Source: Thermotogae bacterium (lineage in GTDB: Bacteria; Thermotogota; Thermotogae; Petrotogales; Petrotogaceae). Taken from it: a DNA stretch of 51,845 bases. The number at the start of each line of letters is the position of its first letter. Position 1 is the first letter of the stretch. The DNA is taken from NCBI GenBank assembly GCA_022704305.1, contig JAKJGQ010000005.1:1-51845 (forward strand), read 5' to 3'. Both the position numbers and the translations under genes were made by a program. This document shows positions 36,237 to 43,565 of this stretch, piece after piece. Below the pieces are notes generated by a model that worked only from the letters and a program-made list of their open reading frames with translations, was not told where the DNA came from and did no database searches.

Positions 36237-36265
36237 AATCCCCCCTTAATGGTTTATTCGGGATT
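36237..36265 (-). promoter_or_regulatory. Hairpin that can mask the ECF gene's ribosome site
   Basis: On the minus strand AATCCC (36265-36260) is complementary to GGGATT (36242-36237), which holds most of the Shine-Dalgarno sequence. The 17-base loop is AT-rich. A TATAAT-like box lies directly upstream. The remaining gap up to 36360 shows no gene and no riboswitch that I can recognise. Confidence 0.35.
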
Positions 36266-36360
36266 AATTATAATCATCAAACAGAAAAATCAGTAAGTCA
36301 CACCGGTAAATAAAAAGTAAAACATAAAAAAGCTTTTTCCCAGTCCAATTTTATAAAGAT

Positions 36361-37320
36361 TTAATCATTTACAGGCAGCATTAATATGAGTTTTTCAGCT
36401 GCAGTCTCTTCTTTAACGGTTTTAAGGTAGGAGGACATATCGGAAAAGTACTGTGTTAGATCCTCTTTATCGGCTGTTCGCAGATACACATTATCAATGT
36501 TGAAGACCATAATCAAAAGCGCAAGATCTGGATATCCGCTTTCTGCAAGATCTTTAAGCTTATAGTAATCGACGAACTTGTACTGTCTGTTTTCGGAAAA
36601 GTACTCTCTGTAAGAGTCTAACTTATATCGTATCTCTGGATTCATATAATTTTCTGCTCTGTTTATCCTGAATGAAAACATAGTGTTTTTGAACCAGAGT
36701 TCCTTGTCTATCTTTCCATAAAAATTTTTCAAAGGTACTATTATATAGTTATTGGTATTTTCAGAAACTAGCCTGAAGATAAGACTTTCAAAGTCAGATT
36801 TTAAAATCTTTTTAGTTGTATTATAACTGAAAAGATTAAAGATATCAAGTTTACTGAAAAAAGAGTTTTCATTTGAAACATCAAAAGAACAGGAAATCAA
36901 CAGTGTCTTTAACCTGTTTTTATCAAGACCGTCTATCGTATACAAAGAGTTGTTTATCTGAACAAGTGTTGACTTGGGAGCAAAATACTGCAGCTCAGCT
37001 ATTGCTGATTCAATAGTTTTAGGATCTATCTTAATATCAAGACTATAGGTCTCCAGAAGATATCTTTCGTTAAAGTTCTCATCCAGACTGAGAGATTTAT
37101 CTATCCAAGACCAGTTTCCAATGTAAAGCGACTGATTAAGCCTGTATCTAAAGTATCTTTCCCTATAGATAGTCTCTGAAAGATCATATCCTGAGATTTT
37201 ATATTTGTCTATCAATAAGGTTTTAAGTTCATTCCTATATAGAAGCAGATCACTCCTCAAGGCTGAAAGCGTCAGTATTGATAGTATTAAAACCAATGAT
37301 ACCAAAACTTTTTTTCTCAT
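36361..37320 (-). CDS. Exported protein of unknown function
   Basis: 319 residues with an N-terminal signal peptide (MRKKVLVSLVLILSILTLSA) and no further membrane helix; no lipobox. Otherwise mainly helical, Tyr- and Ser-rich, with no motif I recognise. The gene follows the toroid-protein gene by 13 bases on the same strand, so the two probably share a transcript and maybe a process. Confidence 0.7.
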   Translation of the reverse strand: MRKKVLVSLVLILSILTLSALRSDLLLYRNELKTLLIDKYKISGYDLSETIYRERYFRYRLNQSLYIGNWSWIDKSLSLDENFNERYLLETYSLDIKIDPKTIESAIAELQYFAPKSTLVQINNSLYTIDGLDKNRLKTLLISCSFDVSNENSFFSKLDIFNLFSYNTTKKILKSDFESLIFRLVSENTNNYIIVPLKNFYGKIDKELWFKNTMFSFRINRAENYMNPEIRYKLDSYREYFSENRQYKFVDYYKLKDLAESGYPDLALLIMVFNIDNVYLRTADKEDLTQYFSDMSSYLKTVKEETAAEKLILMLPVND

Positions 37321-37333
37321 TCAACTCTCTCCT

Positions 37334-38257
37334 TTACGCTTCTTCTATTTTTCCAAACATATTAAGAAGTCTTAAGTTGTTGAAAGTCTGAAAACCTTTC
37401 CATATTTCTTTTGCCTTTTGCCAGTTTTCATTTTCTTTTCCCCATGACCATTCTGGCTCCCAGCATCCATCAGGTTTCTGTCTCGAAATGATATAATCGA
37501 GATTTTTATCTATTGAATCCTTAAGAATGTAAACAAGTTCAGATTCTTTATCAGTAACAAACATCAATGGCTGTGTTGCGTACTTATCCCATTTTTCAGG
37601 ACTTATGATAATCTCCTTTCCCACAAAGTAAAAGTACTTATCTGAAATACGATCCTTTATTTTTTTTGGAGATAGATCATAAAACTTTGAATATTCAATA
37701 AGATCATATCTGTTGAGTTCGTGGATACTGTTTATAAAACCGATTGCTCTTTCGTTTATCATCTTAAGAAAATCGTATGGCACAAGCTCTTTGTACAGAT
37801 TCATATATCCCGAAATAGAAGGATTTGGGATACCCCAGCCACTTAAAGTACCTGCTTCAGAGTTCTTTTTTGAAAAATTATACTCCCACCATGGAGCATG
37901 TGGAAAATCATTGACCCTGCTCCCGGTTGCCCTCCACTTCCCTTCTTCATAATTAAAACTATCAATAAGGTAGTATATGGCATCGACAACTAATCCCTGC
38001 GATATATCGGCATCTGCAATGTAAAGATATTCAAGAGCTTTTGCAGTGGCAGCAGGAGAAGAGTCTGTAAGCCAAAAATCAGGTTCGATTCCTTTTCCGA
38101 ATCCGCCATCTGGATTTTGGAATTTTTCCAATTCAGAAAAAACATCGAGTTTTGAGCCTTTTTCAAAAATATATCTAAAAACTGCCTTGTCAAGCTCACG
38201 AGCGTTTTTATATATAAAATCCCTTGCATCGCAAAAATGCTTCTGCGAAAGCTGCAC
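37334..38257 (-). CDS. Alpha/alpha-toroid (terpene cyclase/prenyltransferase-like) protein
   Basis: 307 residues, cytoplasmic. QNPDGGFGKGIEPDFW near residue 47 and RQKPDGCWEPEWSWG near residue 268 are QxxDGxF/W repeats as in squalene cyclases, prenyltransferase beta subunits and some bacterial hypotheticals. The cyclase DxDD motif is not seen, so enzymatic terpene cyclisation is unlikely. A six-hairpin or toroid fold is inferred. Ribosome site AAAAGGGGGAG precedes the ATG at 38257. Function unknown. Confidence 0.75.
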   Translation of the reverse strand: MQLSQKHFCDARDFIYKNARELDKAVFRYIFEKGSKLDVFSELEKFQNPDGGFGKGIEPDFWLTDSSPAATAKALEYLYIADADISQGLVVDAIYYLIDSFNYEEGKWRATGSRVNDFPHAPWWEYNFSKKNSEAGTLSGWGIPNPSISGYMNLYKELVPYDFLKMINERAIGFINSIHELNRYDLIEYSKFYDLSPKKIKDRISDKYFYFVGKEIIISPEKWDKYATQPLMFVTDKESELVYILKDSIDKNLDYIISRQKPDGCWEPEWSWGKENENWQKAKEIWKGFQTFNNLRLLNMFGKIEEA

Positions 38258-38357
38258 ACATACTCCCCCTTTTAATGTTCATGTTTATAAAATTATACAT
38301 CATAAAGAATGTAAATAAAGAAGACACATATGAAAATAAAAATATACAGCTCACTGC

Positions 38358-38406
38358 TTGACAATAGTGCGTTTTCGTACTATAATTATGGTACTAAAAC
38401 GTACTA
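38358..38406 (+). promoter_or_regulatory. marR promoter with overlapping operator
   Basis: Consensus TTGACA (38358-38363), 17 bases, TATAAT (38381-38386). The -10 box sits in the centre of an inverted repeat: left arm TAGTGCGTTTTCGTAC (38365-38380), right arm GTACTAAAACGTACTA (38391-38406), matching at 14 of 16 positions. Binding would block RNA polymerase: a textbook MarR autorepression site. Confidence 0.85.
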
Positions 38407-38417
38407 TGGAGGGAAAA

Positions 38418-38864
38418 ATGGATTATAGAAAAATAATGTCTAGGTTCAGCGCTGCCTTAAATCAGGTAAATGCGGCATATGCAGTAATCGCAAAAAAATA
38501 TGGTCTGTCCTACAATGCACTTATGGTAATGTATATTATCGCTGAAGATGAAACTGTTACTCAGAAAAACATTTGTGATATTCTGTTTCTCTCAAAATCA
38601 ACGGTACACGGTATCTTACTCGAATTAATAAAAAACAAGTATGTTGTGCTTATAAGCGGTAAGAACAAGAAAGAAAAACGTATTATCTTTACAAATAATG
38701 GAGAAGAGTTTTTCTCGGCAATACTTAAAGATACGGAGATTTTTGAAAAAAAAGTACTGGATTTTATTGGTGAAAAGGATACTCTTTTTTTTCTAGAGCA
38801 ATCAGAGCGTGCTGCAAACTATATGCTTAGTAAAGTAAATGAAACAATCAACAGAGATGATTGA
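38418..38864 (+). CDS. MarR-family transcriptional regulator
   Basis: 148 residues from ATG 38418 (site GGAGGG); a TTG at 38358 is really the -35 box. Winged-helix core: QKNICDILFLSKSTVHGILLELIKNKYVVL, then GKNKKEKRIIFTNNGEEF as the wing. Dimerising helices at both ends. Its own promoter carries a long inverted repeat. The acetyltransferase pseudogene begins one base after its stop, so it once controlled a MarR-GNAT pair. Confidence 0.93.
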   Translation: MDYRKIMSRFSAALNQVNAAYAVIAKKYGLSYNALMVMYIIAEDETVTQKNICDILFLSKSTVHGILLELIKNKYVVLISGKNKKEKRIIFTNNGEEFFSAILKDTEIFEKKVLDFIGEKDTLFFLEQSERAANYMLSKVNETINRDD

Positions 38865-38865
38865 T

Positions 38866-39477
38866 ATGAATATAGAAATCAAAGAACTTCAAAAAAAAGA
38901 TTTTAAAAAAGTAATTGAATTTGCGGTTAAAGGCATGCATTTCGATAGATATACAGAAAACAAATGGGAACTTGATATTTATGGAAGGTATTTTTTATAT
39001 TTAGAGCTGCAGCGTGCCTCACAGGTTCTTGCTGCTTATATAGAAGACAGACTAGTAGGTGTTTTGATGGCCGATATGAAAGGAGAGAAGAAAAAATATC
39101 TGTCTGTATGGAGAAAGGTATATCTTTTTTTAATAGAAAAAGCTTTAAGTGTAGGATATAAAAGCGGGACTGATAAGTATGATGAAGCGAACCAAGAAAT
39201 GTATAGCAGGTATATAAAGCATAACATCCCTGATGGAGAAATTTGTTTTCTTGCTGCGGATAGTACGGTCCAAGGAAAGGGAATCGGAAGTTGTTTATTA
39301 AAAAGGCTTGAAGAATTATAACGGGGAAAAAGAATATTTCTATATACTGATAGTAACTGTACTTATCAATTTTATGAGCGCAAAGGGTTTAAAAGAGTAG
39401 AAGAAAAAGAGATAAAATTAGAAATTCATGGTAAAGAAGTTCCTTTAGTATGCTATTTATACGATAAGAAGCTATAA
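38866..39477 (+). pseudogene. GNAT acetyltransferase gene broken by an in-frame TAA
   Basis: From ATG 38866 the frame encodes a GNAT domain: IKELQKKDFKKVIEFAVKGM, LVGVLMADMKG, and the acetyl-CoA loop VQGKGIGSCLLKRL. A TAA at 39319-39321 stops it right after motif A. In the same frame the domain resumes (RIFLYTDSNCTYQFYERKGF, the motif B core) and ends at TAA 39475-39477. No base has been gained or lost: one substitution explains it. The truncated 151-residue product would lack part of the fold. Sequencing error or very recent mutation are both possible. Confidence 0.8.
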
Positions 39478-39701
39478 ATTTGTTATGAAATAAGGTTTAC
39501 AGAGGAACATATCATGAGCATCCTAAAGATGCATGAAAACGGAACGAACATTTTTCGTATTCTTTTAAGGTGAAATATGATTGATTTTTCAATAGAGGAT
39601 ATGCAAGCAAAAAAGCAATTATCCAGAAAGATCATTGTGTAGGTATCAAACTTCAGGAAACATATAATTACATAAAAGCCTTTAATCATATTTTTGAACG
39701 A
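39478..39701 (+). other. Possible decayed coding remnant
   Basis: No complete gene. Short open pieces in different frames (for example RFTEEHIMSILKMHENGT at about 39493 and GIKLQETYNYIKAFNHIF near 39645) look coding in composition but are broken by stops and frame changes. I cannot name a family. It sits between the broken GNAT gene and the tRNA terminator. Confidence 0.3.
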
Positions 39702-39742
39702 AAATAAAAAAATGTCGGTACGTTGAACGCACCGACATTTTA
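39702..39742 (-). terminator. Terminator after tRNA-Cys
   Basis: Stem AAAATGTCGGT / ACCGACATTTT with an 11-base loop (itself able to pair CGTT/AACG), followed by a T run on the minus strand. Confidence 0.8.
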
Positions 39743-39764
39743 CCTTGTTAGAGATTCATAACTC

Positions 39765-39840
39765 TGGAGGCAACGAAGGGATTTGAACCCTTGAGTAGCG
39801 ATTTTGCAGACCGCCGCCTTAACCACTTGGCTACGTTGCC
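39765..39840 (-). tRNA. tRNA-Cys (GCA)
   Basis: 76 bases on the minus strand including an encoded CCA. Acceptor stem GGCAACG / CGTTGCC, discriminator U73 (the cysteine identity base), anticodon GCA in CTGCAAA, and T-loop GGGTTCAAATCCC. Own promoter and terminator; stands alone. Confidence 0.97.
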
Positions 39841-39855
39841 TCGAATACCTCAATT

Positions 39856-39884
39856 ATTATATCATAAATACTTTAGAAAATCAA
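39856..39884 (-). promoter_or_regulatory. Promoter of tRNA-Cys
   Basis: Minus strand: TTGATT (39884-39879), 17 bases, TATAAT (39861-39856) with TGA before it. The mature tRNA starts 15 bases after the -10 box. It occupies the gap between tig and the tRNA. Confidence 0.85.
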
Positions 39885-39892
39885 CACCAAGT

Positions 39893-41188
39893 TTATTCGT
39901 GATTATGTTCATGTTCATGATCGTGTTCGTGGTCATGATCTTTATCAATTTCGATTAATTTTACTTCTGAAGATATCTCATACGCTACTTTACCTCTGAG
40001 TACTTCCCAAACTATCTCATTCATAAGCTTTTGGTTTGAGTAAACCATTTCTCTGGCTCTTTCCGGCTGCATATACCATACATTCTGGGCAAGAGAAGTG
40101 ATTGCACTGTCGATATCCTCTTTTTCTGCTTTGATGTCCTTCTGTTTTACTATGCTGTCAACAACAGCAAGTTCTTTTATCCATTTCACTGAGGATTTTT
40201 TAACTTCTTCAAGCATTTTAGCTTCATCATTTTCATGTTTTCCAAGCTCTTCTTCATACTTGTTCTCTTTCTTAAGACTGTCAATATATCGCTGGGCATA
40301 AAAATCTATCGTTTCATCAGAAAGTTCTACTTCAACATAGTTAGCAAGTTCGCCGACTATATAATTTTTTATGTAGTCGTTCTTCCAGTTTTCATACGCC
40401 TGTGACCCTTCATCGGTAAGCTTTTCTTTTAGTTCGACAAGAGATTTTACATCTGCACCTATTCCCTGGACAAAATCGTCTGAGATCTCAGGAATAGTTC
40501 TCTTGAATACTTCAAGTATATTTATAGTATAGGTGTAACTCTTTTCTTCAAATTTTCTTTCAAAGGTAACTGTTTCACCTGCTTTTTTGCCAACTATCTC
40601 TTTTACCTGAGGTCTTTCATCTTCTTTATAAAGAACGTATTCACTTTCTTTTTTATCGGTTATGACTTTTCCTTCGGCATTTATTACAGAGTAAGTTGTT
40701 CTGACAAAATCTTCAAGCTCAGCAGGACCGTCTTTGGGATCAAGAATTGCATTCTGGTCTAAAAGCTGATTAAGCCTGTCCTCAACATATTTTTCCACAA
40801 CCTGTACTTTTTTGACAACTTCTACCTGCATATCTGAAAATTTAGTCGAAAGTATCTTTGGATAAGCATGTATCTTGACCTCTATCTCTATTACACCTTC
40901 GTTTTGTGAAGAGGCTTCTATCATAGGATCAAAAAGATTTTTTTCTTCTTTTTCAATATCAGTCATAGCCAGATCAACAAGATAGTCTTTTATCCAAGTG
41001 TCAAATGATTCACTCATTCTTGCTTTTATAAGTGCCTTAGGTGCCTTTCCCTTTCTGAATCCCTCAAAAGAGTAGTGCTGGTTAACCTCGGCGACGATTT
41101 CATTTTCTGCTTTTAAGACTTCCTCCTGCGGGAATCTTATTAAGTATCTCTTTATGTTCATATCCTGCGCTAAAAGCTGCTTTTCCAT
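39893..41188 (-). CDS. tig: Trigger factor with a His-rich tail
   Basis: 431 residues. Ribosome-binding N-terminal domain with the signature FEGFRKGKAPKALIKA (usually GFRxGKxP), a central PPIase-like domain (about 150-240) and a long helical C-terminal chaperone domain. The central domain is short and lacks the usual FKBP active-site pattern, so prolyl isomerase activity is doubtful. The end is a run of alternating His and Asp/Glu (DHDHEHDHEHEHNHE), a probable Ni2+/Zn2+-binding tail. Ribosome site GGAGGTAAAA lies before ATG 41188; clpP/clpX do not follow. Confidence 0.93.
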   Translation of the reverse strand: MEKQLLAQDMNIKRYLIRFPQEEVLKAENEIVAEVNQHYSFEGFRKGKAPKALIKARMSESFDTWIKDYLVDLAMTDIEKEEKNLFDPMIEASSQNEGVIEIEVKIHAYPKILSTKFSDMQVEVVKKVQVVEKYVEDRLNQLLDQNAILDPKDGPAELEDFVRTTYSVINAEGKVITDKKESEYVLYKEDERPQVKEIVGKKAGETVTFERKFEEKSYTYTINILEVFKRTIPEISDDFVQGIGADVKSLVELKEKLTDEGSQAYENWKNDYIKNYIVGELANYVEVELSDETIDFYAQRYIDSLKKENKYEEELGKHENDEAKMLEEVKKSSVKWIKELAVVDSIVKQKDIKAEKEDIDSAITSLAQNVWYMQPERAREMVYSNQKLMNEIVWEVLRGKVAYEISSEVKLIEIDKDHDHEHDHEHEHNHE

Positions 41189-41285
41189 CTTTTTACCTCC
41201 ATTTTCTATACTTCTTAATATTTATGCTTATAAATTATACATTGTTTATACATTAATTATGTTAAAAAAAAGTCAAAAATACGTT

Positions 41286-41771
41286 CTAATTCTGAATAAA
41301 CTTATGTAAAACATATTTATTCGAATCAGGTTCCAAAAGCACACAACTGGCAATACCTCTGACCCACCCGCAGGCTTCTCCCGGATTTATTATAAGGGTT
41401 TTCCCATGCTGTCTAAAAACAACCTCATGTGTATGACCAAAAAAAACATAATCGTATAGCCCTGAACTTTCAGCAGGCATAAGAGAGTATGGCTCATGCA
41501 TCATAAAGATTTTCTTTCCCTGGTGTTCTATAGCGGTTGGTCCATAAGTTATCCTTCCATCAGATTTTTTTGAAAGTAGTACCTTTTCCCCGTCATTATT
41601 GCCAAAAACGCCAAAAAAGTCTACGCCTGGAATCATGAAGCTTTTAAGAACAAAGGGAGCTACAAAATCACCGCAATGAAAGATACTATCAACTTTGTAT
41701 TTTTCTACAACATAAGGTACTTCCTCAACAACTTTCATATTATCGTGAGTATCGGATATTATCATCCACAT
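41286..41771 (-). CDS. YfcE/MJ0936-family metallophosphodiesterase
   Basis: 161 residues from ATG 41771, preceded by GAGGAGA and lying 11 bases after thiN; a longer frame overlaps thiN. Metallophosphatase metal ligands in order: ISDTHDN (D and H), HCGD, GNND, and FGHTHE. These small enzymes hydrolyse phosphodiesters with Mn2+; the physiological substrate is unknown. Shares a promoter with thiN. Confidence 0.92.
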   Translation of the reverse strand: MWMIISDTHDNMKVVEEVPYVVEKYKVDSIFHCGDFVAPFVLKSFMIPGVDFFGVFGNNDGEKVLLSKKSDGRITYGPTAIEHQGKKIFMMHEPYSLMPAESSGLYDYVFFGHTHEVVFRQHGKTLIINPGEACGWVRGIASCVLLEPDSNKYVLHKFIQN

Positions 41772-41782
41772 ATTCTTTCTCC

Positions 41783-42430
41783 TCAGACCTTTTTTCCAAT
41801 CCATCTTATATAACATATAATACCTTCATTTAAAGAAATTTCAACCTTTTCCTTTGCTGCTTCATTACTTACACCAAGAGTATCCCAAGCGTTAAGATAC
41901 TTATTGGTAAGCTCATACTTAAAGCCCTGTAGATTCAATCCCTTAACTTCTCCGCCTATAGGCAGAACTGTCCATGTTTCACCCTTTAAGGCAGTAAAAA
42001 GCCTTCTGTTTTTTACGGTTCCTATATTAATATAATCTTCGTTTATTTCACTGTCAAGATCATTATATGCCGCAAGAAGATATATTCCCGCCATTGTCTG
42101 GTCTATGCGTGAACCTAAAACCCCAGAAAGTACAGCTTTATTCTCTTGCAACCCCCTTGCCATTATAAGAGCAAGCTCGGTATCCAGTTCGTTTTTTTCA
42201 GGAGGAAACTTTAGTATCTTTACTCCGATACTTTTTGCCCATTCAACATCGTTTTCTTCTGCTGAGTCCATATCCCCTATAAGATACGAAGGGGCTATAT
42301 TGAACTTGCGGAAAAGTTTTATTCCGCTATCACAGGCTATTGTAACCGAAGCACTTTTGATCATGTTTATATAAAACTCATCACTGCTCAGTAGGCTTCC
42401 GCCAGATACAATATATACGATATTAATCAC
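41783..42430 (-). CDS. thiN: Thiamine pyrophosphokinase
   Basis: About 215 residues from GTG 42430. It transfers pyrophosphate from ATP to thiamine to give TPP. Motifs: IACDSGIKLFRKFNIAPSYLIGDMDS and FPPEKNELDTELAL, the TPK equivalents of GDFDS and P-EKD-TD, and GSRIDQTMAGIYLL. An ATG pair at 42460 is rejected as start because the -10 box TATAAT lies inside the segment it would add. Usually found after rpe/rsgA; here it is followed by a phosphodiesterase. Confidence 0.9.
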   Translation of the reverse strand: MINIVYIVSGGSLLSSDEFYINMIKSASVTIACDSGIKLFRKFNIAPSYLIGDMDSAEENDVEWAKSIGVKILKFPPEKNELDTELALIMARGLQENKAVLSGVLGSRIDQTMAGIYLLAAYNDLDSEINEDYINIGTVKNRRLFTALKGETWTVLPIGGEVKGLNLQGFKYELTNKYLNAWDTLGVSNEAAKEKVEISLNEGIICYIRWIGKKV

Positions 42431-42445
42431 CGGCCTTTCAATGAT

Positions 42446-42474
42446 ATTATACAGCATCATCTTAAAACTGGCAA
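42446..42474 (-). promoter_or_regulatory. Promoter of thiN and the phosphodiesterase gene
   Basis: Minus strand: TTGCCA (42474-42469), 17 bases, TATAAT (42451-42446). Predicted transcript start lies about eight bases before the GTG at 42430, so the leader is very short. Confidence 0.75.
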
Positions 42475-42497
42475 GATATATATTTTTGTAAAAGCTT

Positions 42498-42526
42498 TTG
42501 TTTTTTTGTTATAACTTTGTTATAAT
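42498..42526 (+). promoter_or_regulatory. Promoter of the b5-repeat protein gene
   Basis: TTGTTT (42498-42503), 17 bases, TATAAT (42521-42526). The site CGGGAGGTG and ATG 42558 follow. Confidence 0.7.
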
Positions 42527-42557
42527 TTTATTAACTTATCTATCGGGAGGTGTTAGA

Positions 42558-43424
42558 ATGAAGAAACATCTGATGATACTGTTCGTGGTCTTTATGACTA
42601 CTGTTGGTTTATCGGAAGCGCTTTCAGATTTGGATCTAAAAAACTATAACGGTGATACCGTTCTGATCTCCATGACGACATTGAAAAGTTCAACAGATCT
42701 TCTGGCGTACAATGGTATGGTATATAATATTTCTGCATATTCTGATCTTAAAAATATTTCAAAAGAAAAATTTTTCAGTGTAGGAACAGAGAGTCTGCGG
42801 ATACTGAAAAAAGATGCAGTTATCGAAAAAAAACTCGCATCCGTCAAAACTATAGGCTATCTGGCGGTCAGTGTAAAAGAACTTGAAACATTTAATGGAA
42901 AGTCATCATCAGTTCCGGCGTTTTTTGCATCAGACGGAAAAATTTATGATGTAACTGAAAACATAAAATGTAGGGGAGGAGTACATACAGTTGCTTATCA
43001 ACCCGGAAAAGATATCACTATTGACCTCAAGAAAAGCAAACACAGTAATAATGTAATTAAAGGACTGCTTCTTATAGGTATACTCACTTTTAACTTTGAA
43101 GATCTTTACGCCATGAATGGAAAAAATGGAAAGCCTTCTCTTGTCGGTGTGAATGGAAAAATCTATGATTTTTCAGAGCTTAAACGGTGGGCAGGCGGCG
43201 AGCATTTAAACGTTCATAGTGCGGGGCAGGAACTGACCTATCAGCTTAAATCAAAATCTCCTCACGGAGTTAAAAAGATTTCTTCTGCTTCTGTAATCGG
43301 ACTTTTGGCAACAGATATGAAAGGATTTAGTACTGTTATATCTACGAATAAAAATCTTAAGTATTCTACTAAAGAACAAAATATCTATGAAGAGAAAGAG
43401 ATTATAGGTTTTCTTACAAAATAG
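42558..43424 (+). CDS. Exported protein with tandem cytochrome b5-like repeats
   Basis: 288 residues from ATG 42558. Signal peptide about 1-21 (MKKHLMILFVVFMTTVGLSE). Three repeats of about 65-70 residues follow, each opening with LxxxNG and NGxVYN/DG KIYD and closing with an IGxL motif; a fourth partial one ends the protein. Repeat 3 (DLYAMNGKNGKPSLVGVNGK, IYDFSEL, GGEHLNVHSAGQELT, SPHG) matches small bacterial heme/steroid-binding b5-like domains and keeps both likely ligand histidines. Repeat 2 keeps only part of them (GVHTVAYQPG, SKHS) and repeat 1 has lost both. Probably an extracytoplasmic heme protein with one functional site. Confidence 0.78.
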   Translation: MKKHLMILFVVFMTTVGLSEALSDLDLKNYNGDTVLISMTTLKSSTDLLAYNGMVYNISAYSDLKNISKEKFFSVGTESLRILKKDAVIEKKLASVKTIGYLAVSVKELETFNGKSSSVPAFFASDGKIYDVTENIKCRGGVHTVAYQPGKDITIDLKKSKHSNNVIKGLLLIGILTFNFEDLYAMNGKNGKPSLVGVNGKIYDFSELKRWAGGEHLNVHSAGQELTYQLKSKSPHGVKKISSASVIGLLATDMKGFSTVISTNKNLKYSTKEQNIYEEKEIIGFLTK

Positions 43425-43516
43425 CCAATTATGGTAATAGTCTAAAAGTAATAAATAGAAACGGACTGAAGCTATAATAAACGAGTAGATACTTAGTACA
43501 GCTTACAGGATTATTA

Positions 43517-43546
43517 AAACTGACCTCCTTTTGGGGTCAGTTTATT
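43517..43546 (+). terminator. Terminator between the b5-repeat gene and the convergent unknown gene
   Basis: Stem AAACTGACC / GGTCAGTTT with a 9-base loop, then ATTATAT. An outer pair AAACGGA (43468-43474) and TCCGTTT (43554-43560) could extend it. Confidence 0.7.
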
Positions 43547-43565
43547 ATATAGATCCGTTTTTATT

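Noticed and set aside
36266-36360. FMN, THF or preQ1 riboswitch ahead of the ECF gene
   Set aside because: None of the conserved core sequences of these riboswitches can be found in the gap.
38358-38417. TTG at 38358 as start of the MarR gene
   Set aside because: It is the -35 hexamer of a consensus promoter; the ATG at 38418 has a proper ribosome site and fits the family length.
39765-39840. Attachment site of an integrated element at tRNA-Cys
   Set aside because: No repeat of the tRNA 3' end was found nearby and no integrase gene is in the window.
42431-42460. ATG pair at 42460 as start of thiN
   Set aside because: The -10 box of a TTGCCA/17/TATAAT promoter lies within this stretch, so it is not transcribed as coding sequence from that promoter.
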